Assembly: GCA_031431195.1 (NCBI GenBank) | Contig: JANPCU010000099.1 | Location: 1-49,551, forward strand | Origin: TH-plancto1 sp031431195 | Lineage (GTDB): Bacteria > Planctomycetota > Planctomycetia > Planctomycetales > Planctomycetaceae | Direction: 5' to 3' | Length of the DNA: 49,551 nucleotides | Notes under the pieces: generated by a model | Told to the model about the DNA's origin: nothing | The model's database searches: none | Seen by the model: the letters and a program-made list of their open reading frames with translations, nothing else | Shown here: in pieces, positions 23,230-32,198 of the stretch | How positions within the stretch are numbered: position 1 is the first letter of the stretch | Layout of the letters: each line of letters begins with the position of its first letter | Translations under genes and position numbers: made by a program

Positions 23230-23348
23230 GTGGAGCAGACATTCCTGTCTGCTCGGATGCCAGGGAGTTCACCTTCCTGAGAGTTGGGTTTGACGAGCAG
23301 GCAGACATGTCTGCTCGACGGAATGACAGACAGGAATGTCTGTCCCAC
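23230..23348. repeat. Long inverted repeat between nuoG and nuoH
   Basis: Arms 23230-23251 and 23327-23348 are complementary with two mismatches. Inner hairpins CAGACATTCCTGTCTG and GAGCAGGCAGACATGTCTGCTC-like sit within. It begins right after the nuoG stop and ends 16 nt before nuoH, so the whole gap is one folded element. Confidence 0.85.
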
Positions 23349-23364
23349 TGTGTTGGACCACTTC

Positions 23365-24615
23365 ATGACCTCGATGATTCCTCAACTGACAACCCTCGCA
23401 GCGGACGCCGCCCCGGCAGAGTCCGGCGGGCTGATGCCCTTCCTCACAGCCCAACTGCCGACCGTGGTCACGATCGCCGCCGTGATGGGGACGCTGCTGG
23501 GCGTGATCTCCTACTTGATCTACGTCGAGCGAAAGCTGGCCGCGTTCATGCAGGACCGGATCGGCCCCAATCGTGTCGGTCCCTGGGGGCTGCTGCAACC
23601 GATTGCGGACGGTGCCAAGTTCCTGCTCAAGGAAGATGTGATCCCGGCCTATGTCGATAAGACGCTGTTCATTCTGGCCCCGTGTCTTGCGGCGTTGACG
23701 ACGATGCTGGCCTTTGCGGTCGTGCCCTTCGGCCCCGTGGAGAATGCCCCGAGTTGGCTGCGGTTTGTGATCGTCCCGAATGTGGACATCGGCATCGTGT
23801 TTATTTTCGCCATCGGGTCGCTGGCAGTGTACGGCATCATCCTGGGCGGCTGGGCCTCGAACAATAAGTACAGTACCCTCGGGTCGTTGCGAGCGAGTGC
23901 CCAGGTCATCAGCTATGAGATCCCGCTGGGCATGTCGGTGTTGGGCGTGGCCCTCCTGGGAGGGACGCTGAACCTGGAGCAGATCCTGCTCAATCAGGCC
24001 CACGCGGGCATCACTGGCTGGTACTTCTGGACCCAGCCGCTGGCCTGCCTGATCTTCTTCACAGCCGCCCTGGCCGAATCCAACCGCTTGCCGTTCGACC
24101 TCGTCGAGTGCGAGCAGGAACTGGTCGGCGGGTTCCACACCGAATACAGCGCGATGAAGTTCGCCCTGTTCTTCCTGGCCGAATACACACACGTGATCAC
24201 GATCAGCTTCCTGACCGCGATTCTGTTCTTCGGCGGCTGGCACTTCCCCGGGATTGCCGAGCCGGGATCCGTCGGATTGTTGCCGCTGCTGCTTAAAATG
24301 AGCGTGCTGATGGGCAAAGTTCTGGCCGTGATTCTGGTCATCATGCTAATTCGCTGGACGATCCCGCGCTTCCGATTCGACCAGTTGATGGGGCTCGCCT
24401 GGAAAGTGTTAATCCCGCTGTCGACAGCCAACGTCGTGGCTGTGATGACAGTGTTGCAGTTCGGCTGGTCGCGGTGGTGGCTGACGATCCTTTCGATGCT
24501 GCTGTTCCTGATCGCCGGAGCGATCGGAGTCAATCAGGCGCAGGTCTCCCTCGCGGGCGGCCCCCGACGGATGAAGCCGAAGACGGATCATGGCCACGCG
24601 GCGCACGCTCACTAA
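23365..24615 (+). CDS. nuoH: NADH-quinone oxidoreductase subunit H
   Basis: A protein of 416 residues, the membrane subunit that joins the peripheral arm and forms the quinone entry channel. Eight or nine helices are visible. Signature segments are ERKLAAFMQDRIGPNRVGPWG, the GGWASNNKYSTLGSLR loop, ALAESNRLPFDLVECEQELV with its conserved acidic residues, and GGFHTEYSAMKFALFFLAEY. I chose ATG 23365; the frame runs back to 23284 but through the inverted repeat. ATG 23374 is also possible. The C-terminus ends in a His-rich tail (DHGHAAHAH), an uncommon feature that is echoed in NuoL. Confidence 0.95.
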   Translation: MTSMIPQLTTLAADAAPAESGGLMPFLTAQLPTVVTIAAVMGTLLGVISYLIYVERKLAAFMQDRIGPNRVGPWGLLQPIADGAKFLLKEDVIPAYVDKTLFILAPCLAALTTMLAFAVVPFGPVENAPSWLRFVIVPNVDIGIVFIFAIGSLAVYGIILGGWASNNKYSTLGSLRASAQVISYEIPLGMSVLGVALLGGTLNLEQILLNQAHAGITGWYFWTQPLACLIFFTAALAESNRLPFDLVECEQELVGGFHTEYSAMKFALFFLAEYTHVITISFLTAILFFGGWHFPGIAEPGSVGLLPLLLKMSVLMGKVLAVILVIMLIRWTIPRFRFDQLMGLAWKVLIPLSTANVVAVMTVLQFGWSRWWLTILSMLLFLIAGAIGVNQAQVSLAGGPRRMKPKTDHGHAAHAH

Positions 24616-24623
24616 CTGACACG

Positions 24624-24672
24624 GCGAAATTCTTTCGAATTCCGCTACATGGCAGAATTCTGACGAAGTCCG
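24624..24672. repeat. GAATTC-type palindrome between nuoH and nuoI
   Basis: GCGAAATTC (24624-24632) pairs with GAATTCCGC (24637-24645), and a second half-element with GCAGAATTC and GAAGTCCGC follows. It belongs to the same family as 13065-13168 and 44484-44557. Confidence 0.7.
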
Positions 24673-24687
24673 CGACGAGGTTCACAC

Positions 24688-25377
24688 ATGCCAATCGATA
24701 ACAAAGACATCACGTGGGTCGAAGAGCCGGAGATCGGCTTCTGGGAGGCCACGTTCCTACCGGCGATCCTCACGGGCCTGAAGACGACGCTCCGGCACGT
24801 CACGCATTACAAGCCGACCACCGAGCAGTTTCCGGAGGAGAAGCCGACGCTGCCGCTGCACTACCGTGGAGTCCATCGCCTCAACCGCGATGACCAGGGG
24901 AACGTCAAGTGCGTGGCCTGCATGATGTGCGCCACCGCCTGCCCTGCGAATTGCATCACCATCGAGGGGGCGCAAGCTCCGTGGGAGTACCGTGACAAGT
25001 ACCCCGCCTCGTTCGTGATCGACGAATTGCGGTGCATCTACTGCGGCATGTGCGAAGAAGCGTGCCCTGTCGATGCCATCGAAATGACCCATCTTTACGA
25101 CCTGACCGGGTTCTCGCGGCAGGAGATGATCTTCGACAAAGAGAAGCTCCTCGGCGTGTTTGACCAGACGAAGGACTCGGGCCATGACCCGGTGCGAACC
25201 CAGCGCGGCAAGCTCGGACCAGCTTCGGACTTCGAGGGACTGCCCTCTCTGTCTCCCGCGACCACTGTCCAGGCCGATGACCGCTCCGCCCGCAGCATCA
25301 GCTCGGGAGTGATCCAAGGCACTGCCGAGATGAAGACCTCTTGGGAACAGATCAACGAGAAGATCGAGAATCAGTAG
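24688..25377 (+). CDS. nuoI: NADH-quinone oxidoreductase subunit I
   Basis: A protein of 229 residues, the 23-kDa subunit with 4Fe-4S clusters N6a and N6b linking NuoG to NuoB. Two ferredoxin motifs are visible: C75-x2-C78-x2-C81-x3-C85 (CVACMMCATACP) and C116-x2-C119-x2-C122-x3-C126 (CIYCGMCEEACP). An amphipathic membrane-associated N-terminus (about 18-40) includes LKTTLRHVTHYKP. A C-terminal tail of about 60 residues after FDQTKD is polar and probably variable. It is followed after 4 nt by a 28-bp perfect palindrome. Confidence 0.95.
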   Translation: MPIDNKDITWVEEPEIGFWEATFLPAILTGLKTTLRHVTHYKPTTEQFPEEKPTLPLHYRGVHRLNRDDQGNVKCVACMMCATACPANCITIEGAQAPWEYRDKYPASFVIDELRCIYCGMCEEACPVDAIEMTHLYDLTGFSRQEMIFDKEKLLGVFDQTKDSGHDPVRTQRGKLGPASDFEGLPSLSPATTVQADDRSARSISSGVIQGTAEMKTSWEQINEKIENQ

Positions 25378-25381
25378 AGGG

Positions 25382-25409
25382 AAGCCCAGGGGTTGCAACC
25401 CCTGGGCTT
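25382..25409. repeat. Stop-adjacent palindrome, GGTTGCAACC family (copy 2)
   Basis: A 28-bp perfect palindrome 4 nt after the nuoI stop. The core is GGTTGCAACC and the outer stem reads AAGCCCAGG. Compared with copy 1 the pairs beside the core have changed on both sides together. TTT follows on the nuo strand but no real T-tract. Confidence 0.88.
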
Positions 25410-25454
25410 TGGCTGACTCTTCAGACAACGGAAAACTGACGACTGAGAACTTCA

Positions 25455-26216
25455 ATGAGTTGGATTCAACAGAACTGGCCACTCTTACTGCCGCTCGTGC
25501 TCGGTGCGATCGGCGTGTGGCTACTGATGCCGGGCAAGCGGGCGATTCGACCGCTGGGCGGGTTGGCGGCTCTGGGGGCACTCGCCCTCGGCTTCCAATT
25601 GGTTGCCGGGGGTAAGGACATCCACGGGGCGATGTACGTCGTCATCTCCACGTTCTGTCTGATCGCCGCCGTGCTGATGATTACGAGTCGCAACCCGGTT
25701 TACGGGGCGCTGTGGTTCGCCTTGGTCACGCTCTGCGTCTGCGGGTTATTCCTGCTCCAGTCAGCTCCATTCCTCGCAGCTGCGTCGATCATCGTGTACG
25801 CCGGGGCGATCATCGTGACGTTCCTGTTCGTGATGATGCTGGCCCAGCAGTCGGGGGCTTCGAACTACGATCAGTCCTCCCGCCAACCGTTTGTGGCCTC
25901 GGTGATCGCGTTCACGCTGTTGGGGATGCTGCTAATCACGTTCCAATCGTGGGGCGTCCAACATGCGAAGATTCAGAATGACCCGCTGCAGGCCATCGCA
26001 ACCAGTCCCCCAACCCCAGCCACCACTTCTGAAACGCGGACGGTTCACGCCTTCAGTCGGCCCGTGGGCCAGGAGCAGATCGGCGAGCTGCGGGGGTTGG
26101 GCCGGGCCTTGTTTAGTGACTTCCTGTTTTCGGTGGAGATCGCCGGGACACTGCTCCTCATCGCCAGTATCGGAGCCATCGCTTTAGCCCCACGTCGGGC
26201 GCAGGGGACGCTATGA
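25455..26216 (+). CDS. nuoJ: NADH-quinone oxidoreductase subunit J
   Basis: A protein of 253 residues, an antiporter-adjacent membrane subunit of the proton-pumping arm. Five helices are visible (about 9-24, 31-49, 57-78, 83-120, 143-165), with the typical TSRNPVYGALWFALVTL and ASIIVYAGAIIVTFLFVMML segments. A loop of about 45 residues (about 175-220) precedes the last helix (about 228-247). The stop overlaps the nuoK start by 4 nt. A CTGACGACTGAGAAC word lies just upstream of the start. Confidence 0.94.
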   Translation: MSWIQQNWPLLLPLVLGAIGVWLLMPGKRAIRPLGGLAALGALALGFQLVAGGKDIHGAMYVVISTFCLIAAVLMITSRNPVYGALWFALVTLCVCGLFLLQSAPFLAAASIIVYAGAIIVTFLFVMMLAQQSGASNYDQSSRQPFVASVIAFTLLGMLLITFQSWGVQHAKIQNDPLQAIATSPPTPATTSETRTVHAFSRPVGQEQIGELRGLGRALFSDFLFSVEIAGTLLLIASIGAIALAPRRAQGTL

Positions 26217-26680
26217 ACGGTTCAATCCATCCCACGCTTCTGGTGTCAGCCGCCTTGTTCGCTCTGGGAGCGATCGGCTTTCTGACTCGCCGAAATCTGA
26301 TACTGATGATCCTCTCGGCCGAGATGATGCTGCACGGCGTCGGCTTAGCCATGGTCACTTTCGGTCAAATTCACAACAACAACGAGGGGCAGATCTTTAC
26401 GATCTTCGTCCTCACCGTGGCCGCCTGCGAGGCGGGTCTGGCATTGGCTTTGATTCTCTCGCTCTACCACCGCACCAAGTCGCTTGATATGGACTTGTGG
26501 AGTGCCCTCCGCGAGGACGACATGCCTTCCCCGGTGGGTGATGACAGCACCCGTGGACCGGTGGAGATCGATAAGCGACCGGTGCCGCCGATCCTCACTC
26601 CGGCTGGTTTGCCCTTGGACCCCAAGACTCCTCTGCAACCGACCCGCTCCAGTCACGAGGAAACCGCCACTCATGTCTGA
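26213..26680 (+). CDS. nuoK: NADH-quinone oxidoreductase subunit K with C-terminal extension
   Basis: A protein of 155 residues; NuoK is usually about 100. The three-helix core ends near residue 92. It includes LVSAALFALGAIGFLTRRNL, ILMILSAEMMLHGVGLAMV with the conserved membrane glutamate, and FTIFVLTVAACEAGLALALI with the second. After SLYHRTKSLDMDLW about 50 polar, proline-rich residues follow (SPVGDDSTRG, PPILTPAGLPLDP) and are probably disordered and cytoplasmic. The gene overlaps nuoJ by 4 nt and nuoL by 8 nt, so the extension also carries the start region of nuoL. Confidence 0.93.
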   Translation: MNGSIHPTLLVSAALFALGAIGFLTRRNLILMILSAEMMLHGVGLAMVTFGQIHNNNEGQIFTIFVLTVAACEAGLALALILSLYHRTKSLDMDLWSALREDDMPSPVGDDSTRGPVEIDKRPVPPILTPAGLPLDPKTPLQPTRSSHEETATHV

Positions 26681-28805
26681 TTACGCTCAACTGATTCTTT
26701 GGCTGATCCCCGGTGCCCCGCTGATTGCAGCGGGCTTCATCGCGCTGTTTGGCAAGCTGTTCATGGGCGAGCGGAGCCATGTACCATGCGTGGCCGCGCT
26801 CGCCGTGGCATTTGCTTGCTCGTTGGCGCTGCTGGTCTCGATTGTGCCCGGGACATTTCATGAGCACCATCCGGAAGGCGCGTCGTTCGAGGGGAACGAT
26901 GGTCAGCAATACACCCAGGTGGATGAAGAGCAAGTCATCTCCCCGACCAAGGGAGCTGTGGCCCTGGGCTATGAGTGGCTCGATATCGGCACCATGCAGG
27001 TGCGAATCGATCTGCGGGCCGATGCCATCTCCGCCATTATGCTGGCCATGGTCACCGGGGTGAGTCTGCTCGTCGCCATCTTTGCCAGCGGCTACATGCA
27101 CGGCGATCCGGGGTATGCCCGGTTCTTCGCAGCGGTCTCGCTGTTCGTGTTCTCGATGTGCATGCTGGTCCTCTCCGGGAACTTCGTCCAGTTGTTCATG
27201 TTCTGGGAGGCTGTCGGCCTGTGCAGTTACCTGCTGATCGGGTTCTGGTTTAAGAAGCCCAGCGCCGCCGCCGCGAAGAAGGCGTTCGTGATCAACCGCA
27301 TCGGGGACTTCGGGTTGCTTTCCGGAGTGTTCTTGATTTGGAAGACGTTTGGATCGGTCGACTTTCAGACCGTGTTGTTTAACGCTGAGGCGATCGCCAA
27401 GGCGAATGTCGATCACCCCGGCACACTGCCGCTGATCTGTCTACTGCTGTTCATCGGAGCGATGGGCAAGTCGGCGCAGTTCCCGCTACATGTCTGGTTG
27501 CCCGATGCGATGGAAGGCCCGACCCCGGTCAGCGCCCTGATCCACGCGGCGACGATGGTCACGGCGGGCGTCTATCTGGTGGCCCGCTCGACACCGTTGT
27601 TTATGTATGCCCCGAATGTGCAGCTCTTCGTGTCTGCCATTGGAGCCACGACAGCACTGATCTCGGCCCTCATCGCCTTGACGCAGTACGACCTCAAGCG
27701 GGTGATGGCCTATTCCACGGTCAGCCAGCTGGGGTTCATGTTCATGGCCCTGGGAGCCGCAGCTGCCGGGCCGAAGGTCGCGACGTTCGCCGTGATGGCG
27801 GCGATGTTCCATCTATTCACTCATGCGTACTTCAAGGCGCTCTTGTTCCTCGCCTCGGGAAGTGTGATGCACTCGATGGGAGACGTGATCGACATGCGGC
27901 GGTTCAGCGGGCTCAGGCACGCCCTGCCGGTCACGCACTGGACGTTCCTGTGTGGAGCCTTAGCGCTGGCGGGCTTTCCGCTGATGGCCGGTTTCTGGAG
28001 CAAGGACGATATCCTTGTCGCTCTGGGGAACGGGATGCAGAGTGAACACAAGACGTTCTTCACGGTGATCTTTGCGGTGGCTGTGCTGACGGCGTTGCTG
28101 ACGGCGTTCTATACGTTCCGCGCGTACTTTATGACCTTCTGGGGACCGGAGAAGTTCCCGGAAGAGGCCCTGCAGCCGCATGGACACGGAGCCCATGACG
28201 ACCACGGTCATGGTCACGCCGTGTCGCATGACCCACACGCCACACCAGACCACGCTCACGGCGAAGCTCGACCGCACGATGCTCCACCCGCGATGGCGTG
28301 GCCGCTAAGGATACTCGCTGTCTGTGCGGTGGGGATCGGTTTCGTCGGACCGCTGCACTTGTTCGGCAACTATTTCGAACGCACGCCTGGCTTGCCCGAT
28401 GCTGCGCCGCATGGGCTGCATCTTGGTCCGATGCTGATGAGCGTGGTGATCGCCCTGACCGGCATCGCGCTCGCGTACAAGTTCTATGTGAAGTCTCCCG
28501 AAATCCCCGCTGGACTGGCCATCAAGCTGCGTCCGCTGTTCGGACTGTCGCAGGGGAAGTTCTTCTTCGACGAGATCTTCACGGCCATCCTGGTCGCCCC
28601 CCTGCGAATCATCGCCACACTGTGTGCTCTGTTCGACAAGTTCGTCCTGGACGGAGTCGTCGACTCGTTCGGGGCCTTGCCGAGATTCATGAGCCAGGCC
28701 CCGCGCCGACTCCACGGCGGACTGACCCCCGCGTATGCCACGACCATGCTGATCGCCGTGCTCGGTTGCATCGTGTGTGTCATGCAGCTGTTCGCAGGCC
28801 AATGA
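26673..28805 (+). CDS. nuoL: NADH-quinone oxidoreductase subunit L
   Basis: A protein of 710 residues, the distal antiporter-like proton-pumping subunit with the lateral helix. Signature segments are FMFWEAVGLCSYLLIGFWF, KKAFVINRIGDFGLL, GKSAQFPLHVWLPDAMEGPT, VSALIHAATMVTAGVYLVAR and GFWSKDDIL. I chose ATG 26673; an upstream frame is open to 26484 but overlaps nuoK. A strongly His-rich loop (about 503-535; the DNA runs from about 28179 to 28290) lies after the FYTFRAYFMTFWGPEKF segment. Such a loop could bind metal or simply be a variable insert. The overlap with nuoK is 8 nt. Confidence 0.95.
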   Translation: MSDYAQLILWLIPGAPLIAAGFIALFGKLFMGERSHVPCVAALAVAFACSLALLVSIVPGTFHEHHPEGASFEGNDGQQYTQVDEEQVISPTKGAVALGYEWLDIGTMQVRIDLRADAISAIMLAMVTGVSLLVAIFASGYMHGDPGYARFFAAVSLFVFSMCMLVLSGNFVQLFMFWEAVGLCSYLLIGFWFKKPSAAAAKKAFVINRIGDFGLLSGVFLIWKTFGSVDFQTVLFNAEAIAKANVDHPGTLPLICLLLFIGAMGKSAQFPLHVWLPDAMEGPTPVSALIHAATMVTAGVYLVARSTPLFMYAPNVQLFVSAIGATTALISALIALTQYDLKRVMAYSTVSQLGFMFMALGAAAAGPKVATFAVMAAMFHLFTHAYFKALLFLASGSVMHSMGDVIDMRRFSGLRHALPVTHWTFLCGALALAGFPLMAGFWSKDDILVALGNGMQSEHKTFFTVIFAVAVLTALLTAFYTFRAYFMTFWGPEKFPEEALQPHGHGAHDDHGHGHAVSHDPHATPDHAHGEARPHDAPPAMAWPLRILAVCAVGIGFVGPLHLFGNYFERTPGLPDAAPHGLHLGPMLMSVVIALTGIALAYKFYVKSPEIPAGLAIKLRPLFGLSQGKFFFDEIFTAILVAPLRIIATLCALFDKFVLDGVVDSFGALPRFMSQAPRRLHGGLTPAYATTMLIAVLGCIVCVMQLFAGQ

Positions 28806-28854
28806 CTCCTCCTCTTTCTTCACCACGTCCCTCTCACCTGTCTGGCCGTTTCCG

Positions 28855-30492
28855 ATGATCGGTTTTCTCATCGCCTTGATGATCCTGCCGCTGGCGACTG
28901 CGGTGTTGCTGATGCTGTTCCGCGATTCGGCGGGGCAGAACACAGCGCGCTGGATGGCTCTCATCGGTTCTGTCGTCACGTTGTGCGTCGCCGTCACGAC
29001 TGTGGCAAAGTACCAGGAATTGCAGCTGGGAACCGCCACCCAACCGGTTCAGCCTCGCGTCGAGTGGCGACATACCTGGCTGACGTATAGTCCTCAACGC
29101 ACCGAGCATCTGGGCCAGGTCGCGAGTCAATCGATCTCCCCGGCTCACGTGAAGCTTGAGTTCTACTTCGGTGCGGACGGAGTGAGCCTGAGCCTAATCG
29201 CTCTGACGGCCTTGCTCACGATCAGTGCCGTGCTGATTTCTTGGGAGACGATCAAGGAACGCTCGGCGGATTTTTATGTCTGTTTGATGGTGCTGGAGGC
29301 GGGACTGATCGGCGTCTTCCTGGCGTTCGACCTGCTGCTGTTCTATGTCTTCTTCGAGTTCACGCTGATCCCCATGTTCTTCATGGTCGGCCTGTGGGGC
29401 GGGTCGCAGCGGAACCATGCGGCGATCAAGTTCTTCCTGTACACGCTGGTCGGCAGTCTGATCACTCTGCTCGGTCTGGCCGCGCTGGTCATCATGGCGG
29501 TGCAGGGAGGCGTCGCCACACCGTTCTCGATTCCTGCCCTGGCCTCGCACTTCACCGCACATCCGATGGAATATCACATCCAGGTGATCCTGTTCCTGTC
29601 ACTGGCTGCGGGGTTCATCGTCAAGGTGCCGCTCTTCCCGTTCCATACGTGGCTCCCACTCGCTCACGTCGAGGCCCCGACAGCGGGCTCGGTCATGCTG
29701 GCGGGAGTGATGCTGAAACTCGGCAGCTACGGGTTCTTCCGCATCTGTTTGCCCATCTACCGCCAAGCGTGCGAGCAAGTCGGCTTGCCGCTGATTGCGA
29801 CCCTCAGTGTGATCGGCATCGTCTACGGTTCATTCTGTGCTCTGTCGCAGCGAGACATCAAGAAGCTGGTGGCCTATAGCTCGGTGGCTCACCTTGGGTT
29901 CTGCATGCTCGGGATGTTTGCCCTCAATGCCGAGGGAGTGACCGGCAGCCTCCTGCAGATGATCAACCACGGACTCTCAACCGGGGCACTCTTCCTGCTC
30001 GTCGGCATGATCTACGACCGCTACCACACGCGACAGTTGGATGACCTGGGCGGCCTGGCTCAGCGGATTCCGCTCATCACGGTGGCGATGGTCTTCACCT
30101 CGATGGCGAGCATTGGACTGCCGGGACTGAATGGATTCGTGGGCGAGATGCTGTCACTGGCCGGGATGTTCAAGATCATGCCCCTGTACGCGGTGATAGG
30201 CACCTCGGGCGTGGTGCTGGGCGCATGGTACATGTTGACGATGGTGCAGCAAGGATTCTTCGGGCCGCTGCGGGAACCGCACGATGTGCATGATCCGGTG
30301 CAGGACATGAGCCCGCGCGAGGCGTGTGCGTTCCTGCCCTTGGCGGCGATGTGCGTGTGGATTGGGGTGGCTCCGCAGCCGTTCATCGAACTGATGAAGC
30401 CGGACATCGAAGCCGTGGTCGCCGATTACGATGTCTCGAATGTCCGGCCCCTCAGTGGCTCGTTGACACTCACGGAAGTCGACCGTCCGTAG
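28855..30492 (+). CDS. nuoM: NADH-quinone oxidoreductase subunit M
   Basis: A protein of 545 residues, antiporter-like proton-pumping subunit. FYFGADGVSLSLIALTALL, FYVFFEFTLIPMFFMVGLWG, FPFHTWLPLAHVEAPTAGSV and AYSSVAHLGFCMLGMFALN are typical. Charged residues within helices (such as the Glu in FFEFTLIP and Lys in FIVKVPLFPFH) match those of proton pathways in the family. I chose ATG 28855; the upstream frame to 28777 overlaps the nuoL end. The UAG stop is itself part of a GAAGTC-type palindrome. Confidence 0.95.
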   Translation: MIGFLIALMILPLATAVLLMLFRDSAGQNTARWMALIGSVVTLCVAVTTVAKYQELQLGTATQPVQPRVEWRHTWLTYSPQRTEHLGQVASQSISPAHVKLEFYFGADGVSLSLIALTALLTISAVLISWETIKERSADFYVCLMVLEAGLIGVFLAFDLLLFYVFFEFTLIPMFFMVGLWGGSQRNHAAIKFFLYTLVGSLITLLGLAALVIMAVQGGVATPFSIPALASHFTAHPMEYHIQVILFLSLAAGFIVKVPLFPFHTWLPLAHVEAPTAGSVMLAGVMLKLGSYGFFRICLPIYRQACEQVGLPLIATLSVIGIVYGSFCALSQRDIKKLVAYSSVAHLGFCMLGMFALNAEGVTGSLLQMINHGLSTGALFLLVGMIYDRYHTRQLDDLGGLAQRIPLITVAMVFTSMASIGLPGLNGFVGEMLSLAGMFKIMPLYAVIGTSGVVLGAWYMLTMVQQGFFGPLREPHDVHDPVQDMSPREACAFLPLAAMCVWIGVAPQPFIELMKPDIEAVVADYDVSNVRPLSGSLTLTEVDRP

Positions 30493-30513
30493 CAGAAGTC
30501 GTCAGACTTCTGC
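30492..30513. repeat. GAAGTC-type palindrome at the nuoM stop
   Basis: GCAGAAGTC (30492-30500) pairs with GACTTCTGC (30505-30513) around a GTCA loop. This is identical to the element at 13065-13086. The first base is the last base of the nuoM stop codon. Confidence 0.85.
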
Positions 30514-30582
30514 CGAAATCGGTGGGTACAGAATCGCGGCCAATCAGTTCAGTTCGAAGTCGTGTGAAGCACGGGGTGCGTT

Positions 30583-32145
30583 GTGGGATTCGAGTCGATT
30601 AACTCTGCGGTGAACCTGGTGCTGCCCGAGGTGGTGCTAATCGCCACGGTGTGCGTGATGTTCCTCGCCGCCCCGTTTCTGGTGAGCGAGACCGGAGCCA
30701 CGACCCCGGGCATCCGCCACCGCTGGGGAGTGCTGTCGCTGTTCGCAATCAGTGTGGCCGCGTGGTTCTGGATGAACACACTGCTGGTGCCGGTCAACGA
30801 CGGGCCGTTCCGACTGGACGGCTTGGTCTACTTCATTCGCGGGACCACGCTCGCCTTTGGAGCCATCATCTCGCTGATGCTCTGGAGTCAGGTCGAGGAC
30901 TCCAAGTCGGCCGAGTGCCAGGCCCTGCTGCTGGCGATCCTCGCCGGAGTGAACTTTACCGTCGCGGCCAATGACCTCGTGGTGTTGTTCCTGGGTCTCG
31001 AACTGGTCAGTATCCCGACCTACGTACTCCTCGCCCTGCCCCGCCGAGAGCGTGAGTCGCAGGAGGCCACGATCAAGTATTTCCTGCTCAGTATCTTCTC
31101 ATCAGCCCTCGTACTGTACGGTTTCGCCCTGCTCTACGGGGCGACGGGAACAACGCACTATGCGGGCATCGCCGCCACGGTCGCGGGAGGAAAGTCGGGC
31201 GAGTTGTCACAACTGCTTCCCCTCGCCGTGGCACTCATCGTGGCGGGGCTGAGCTTCCGCATCACTGCCGTACCGTTCCACTTTTACGCCCCGGATGTGT
31301 TCCAGGGATCGCCCGCCTTTGCCGCCGGGATGCTGTCACTGCTGCCGAAGATCGTCGGGTTCGCGGCACTCATTCGTGTGCTGAGTCTCTCCGTCGCGGA
31401 TGTGAACTTTGCGGGACATCTCGAACTGCTCGGCGATCTGGTGAAGCCCCTGCTGGCGATGCTGGCCGTCCTCACGATGTTGGTCGGGAATCTCATGGCT
31501 CTGCGGCAGACGAACATCCACCGGATGATGGCCTACTCCAGCGTCGCTCATGCGGGGTACATGCTGGTTGGTCTGACGATTGGAGATCGTGGGACGATGG
31601 CCACCGGGATCGCCGCCCTGCTCTTCTATCTGGTGAGCTACGGGATCATGACGCTGGGAGTCTTTGCCGTGCTGTGTGCGGTAAGTTCCGCCGACCGCCC
31701 GGTGCGCACTCTGAATGACTTGGGAGGCATGAGCCGACACCATCCCGCAGCGGCGCTGATGCTGGCCGTGATGCTGTTCAGCCTGGCAGGCTTGCCCCCT
31801 TCGGGCGGCTTCATTGGGAAGATGAACCTGTTCCTGGCCGCGTGGTCCGAGGGGTCTTCGCTCGGGCGGTATCTGGCCTACATCATGGCCTTCAATGCTG
31901 CCGTATCGGCGTTCTACTATCTGCGGATGATCGCAGCTGTCTACCTGAAACCGGGCACTGGTCCGACGACGATGCACATGCCTGCTCCGGCGGCATTGGC
32001 TGCGGTCCTCTGCACGGTGGCGACGCTGGCGGTGTTCATTGCTCCACAGCGGATTTGGGACGCAGCTCAGATGAAGGTCAAGACGGTCGTCACCACGCCG
32101 GAGGGTGATAGTCCACCAGTTCTCACCACTTTAACTGCGAAGTAA
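30583..32145 (+). CDS. nuoN: NADH-quinone oxidoreductase subunit N
   Basis: A protein of 520 residues, the third antiporter-like subunit and last gene of the locus. Typical segments are LVVLFLGLELVSIPTYVLLA, FRITAVPFHFYAPDVFQGSP, MAYSSVAHAGYMLVGLTIG and FSLAGLPPSGGFIGKMNLF. The start is a GTG at 30583, the first plausible codon after the palindromic gap; no convincing ribosome site is visible. It ends 5 nt before a 30-bp perfect palindrome that could be the operon terminator, although no T-tract follows. Confidence 0.94.
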   Translation: MGFESINSAVNLVLPEVVLIATVCVMFLAAPFLVSETGATTPGIRHRWGVLSLFAISVAAWFWMNTLLVPVNDGPFRLDGLVYFIRGTTLAFGAIISLMLWSQVEDSKSAECQALLLAILAGVNFTVAANDLVVLFLGLELVSIPTYVLLALPRRERESQEATIKYFLLSIFSSALVLYGFALLYGATGTTHYAGIAATVAGGKSGELSQLLPLAVALIVAGLSFRITAVPFHFYAPDVFQGSPAFAAGMLSLLPKIVGFAALIRVLSLSVADVNFAGHLELLGDLVKPLLAMLAVLTMLVGNLMALRQTNIHRMMAYSSVAHAGYMLVGLTIGDRGTMATGIAALLFYLVSYGIMTLGVFAVLCAVSSADRPVRTLNDLGGMSRHHPAAALMLAVMLFSLAGLPPSGGFIGKMNLFLAAWSEGSSLGRYLAYIMAFNAAVSAFYYLRMIAAVYLKPGTGPTTMHMPAPAALAAVLCTVATLAVFIAPQRIWDAAQMKVKTVVTTPEGDSPPVLTTLTAK

Positions 32146-32150
32146 CATCC

Positions 32151-32180
32151 AAAGCCCAGTGGTTGCAACCACTGGGCTTT
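32151..32180. repeat. Stop-adjacent palindrome, GGTTGCAACC family (copy 3)
   Basis: A 30-bp perfect palindrome 5 nt after the nuoN stop. The stem is AAAGCCCAGT plus the core GGTTGCAACC, ending in TTT. As the last nuo gene ends here, this copy is the best candidate for a true terminator. Confidence 0.88.
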
Positions 32181-32198
32181 CTCACTGGGAGACGTTCC

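Noticed and set aside
23284..23364. N-terminal extension of NuoH
   Set aside because: The extra codons are read from the inverted repeat between nuoG and nuoH and do not resemble NuoH.
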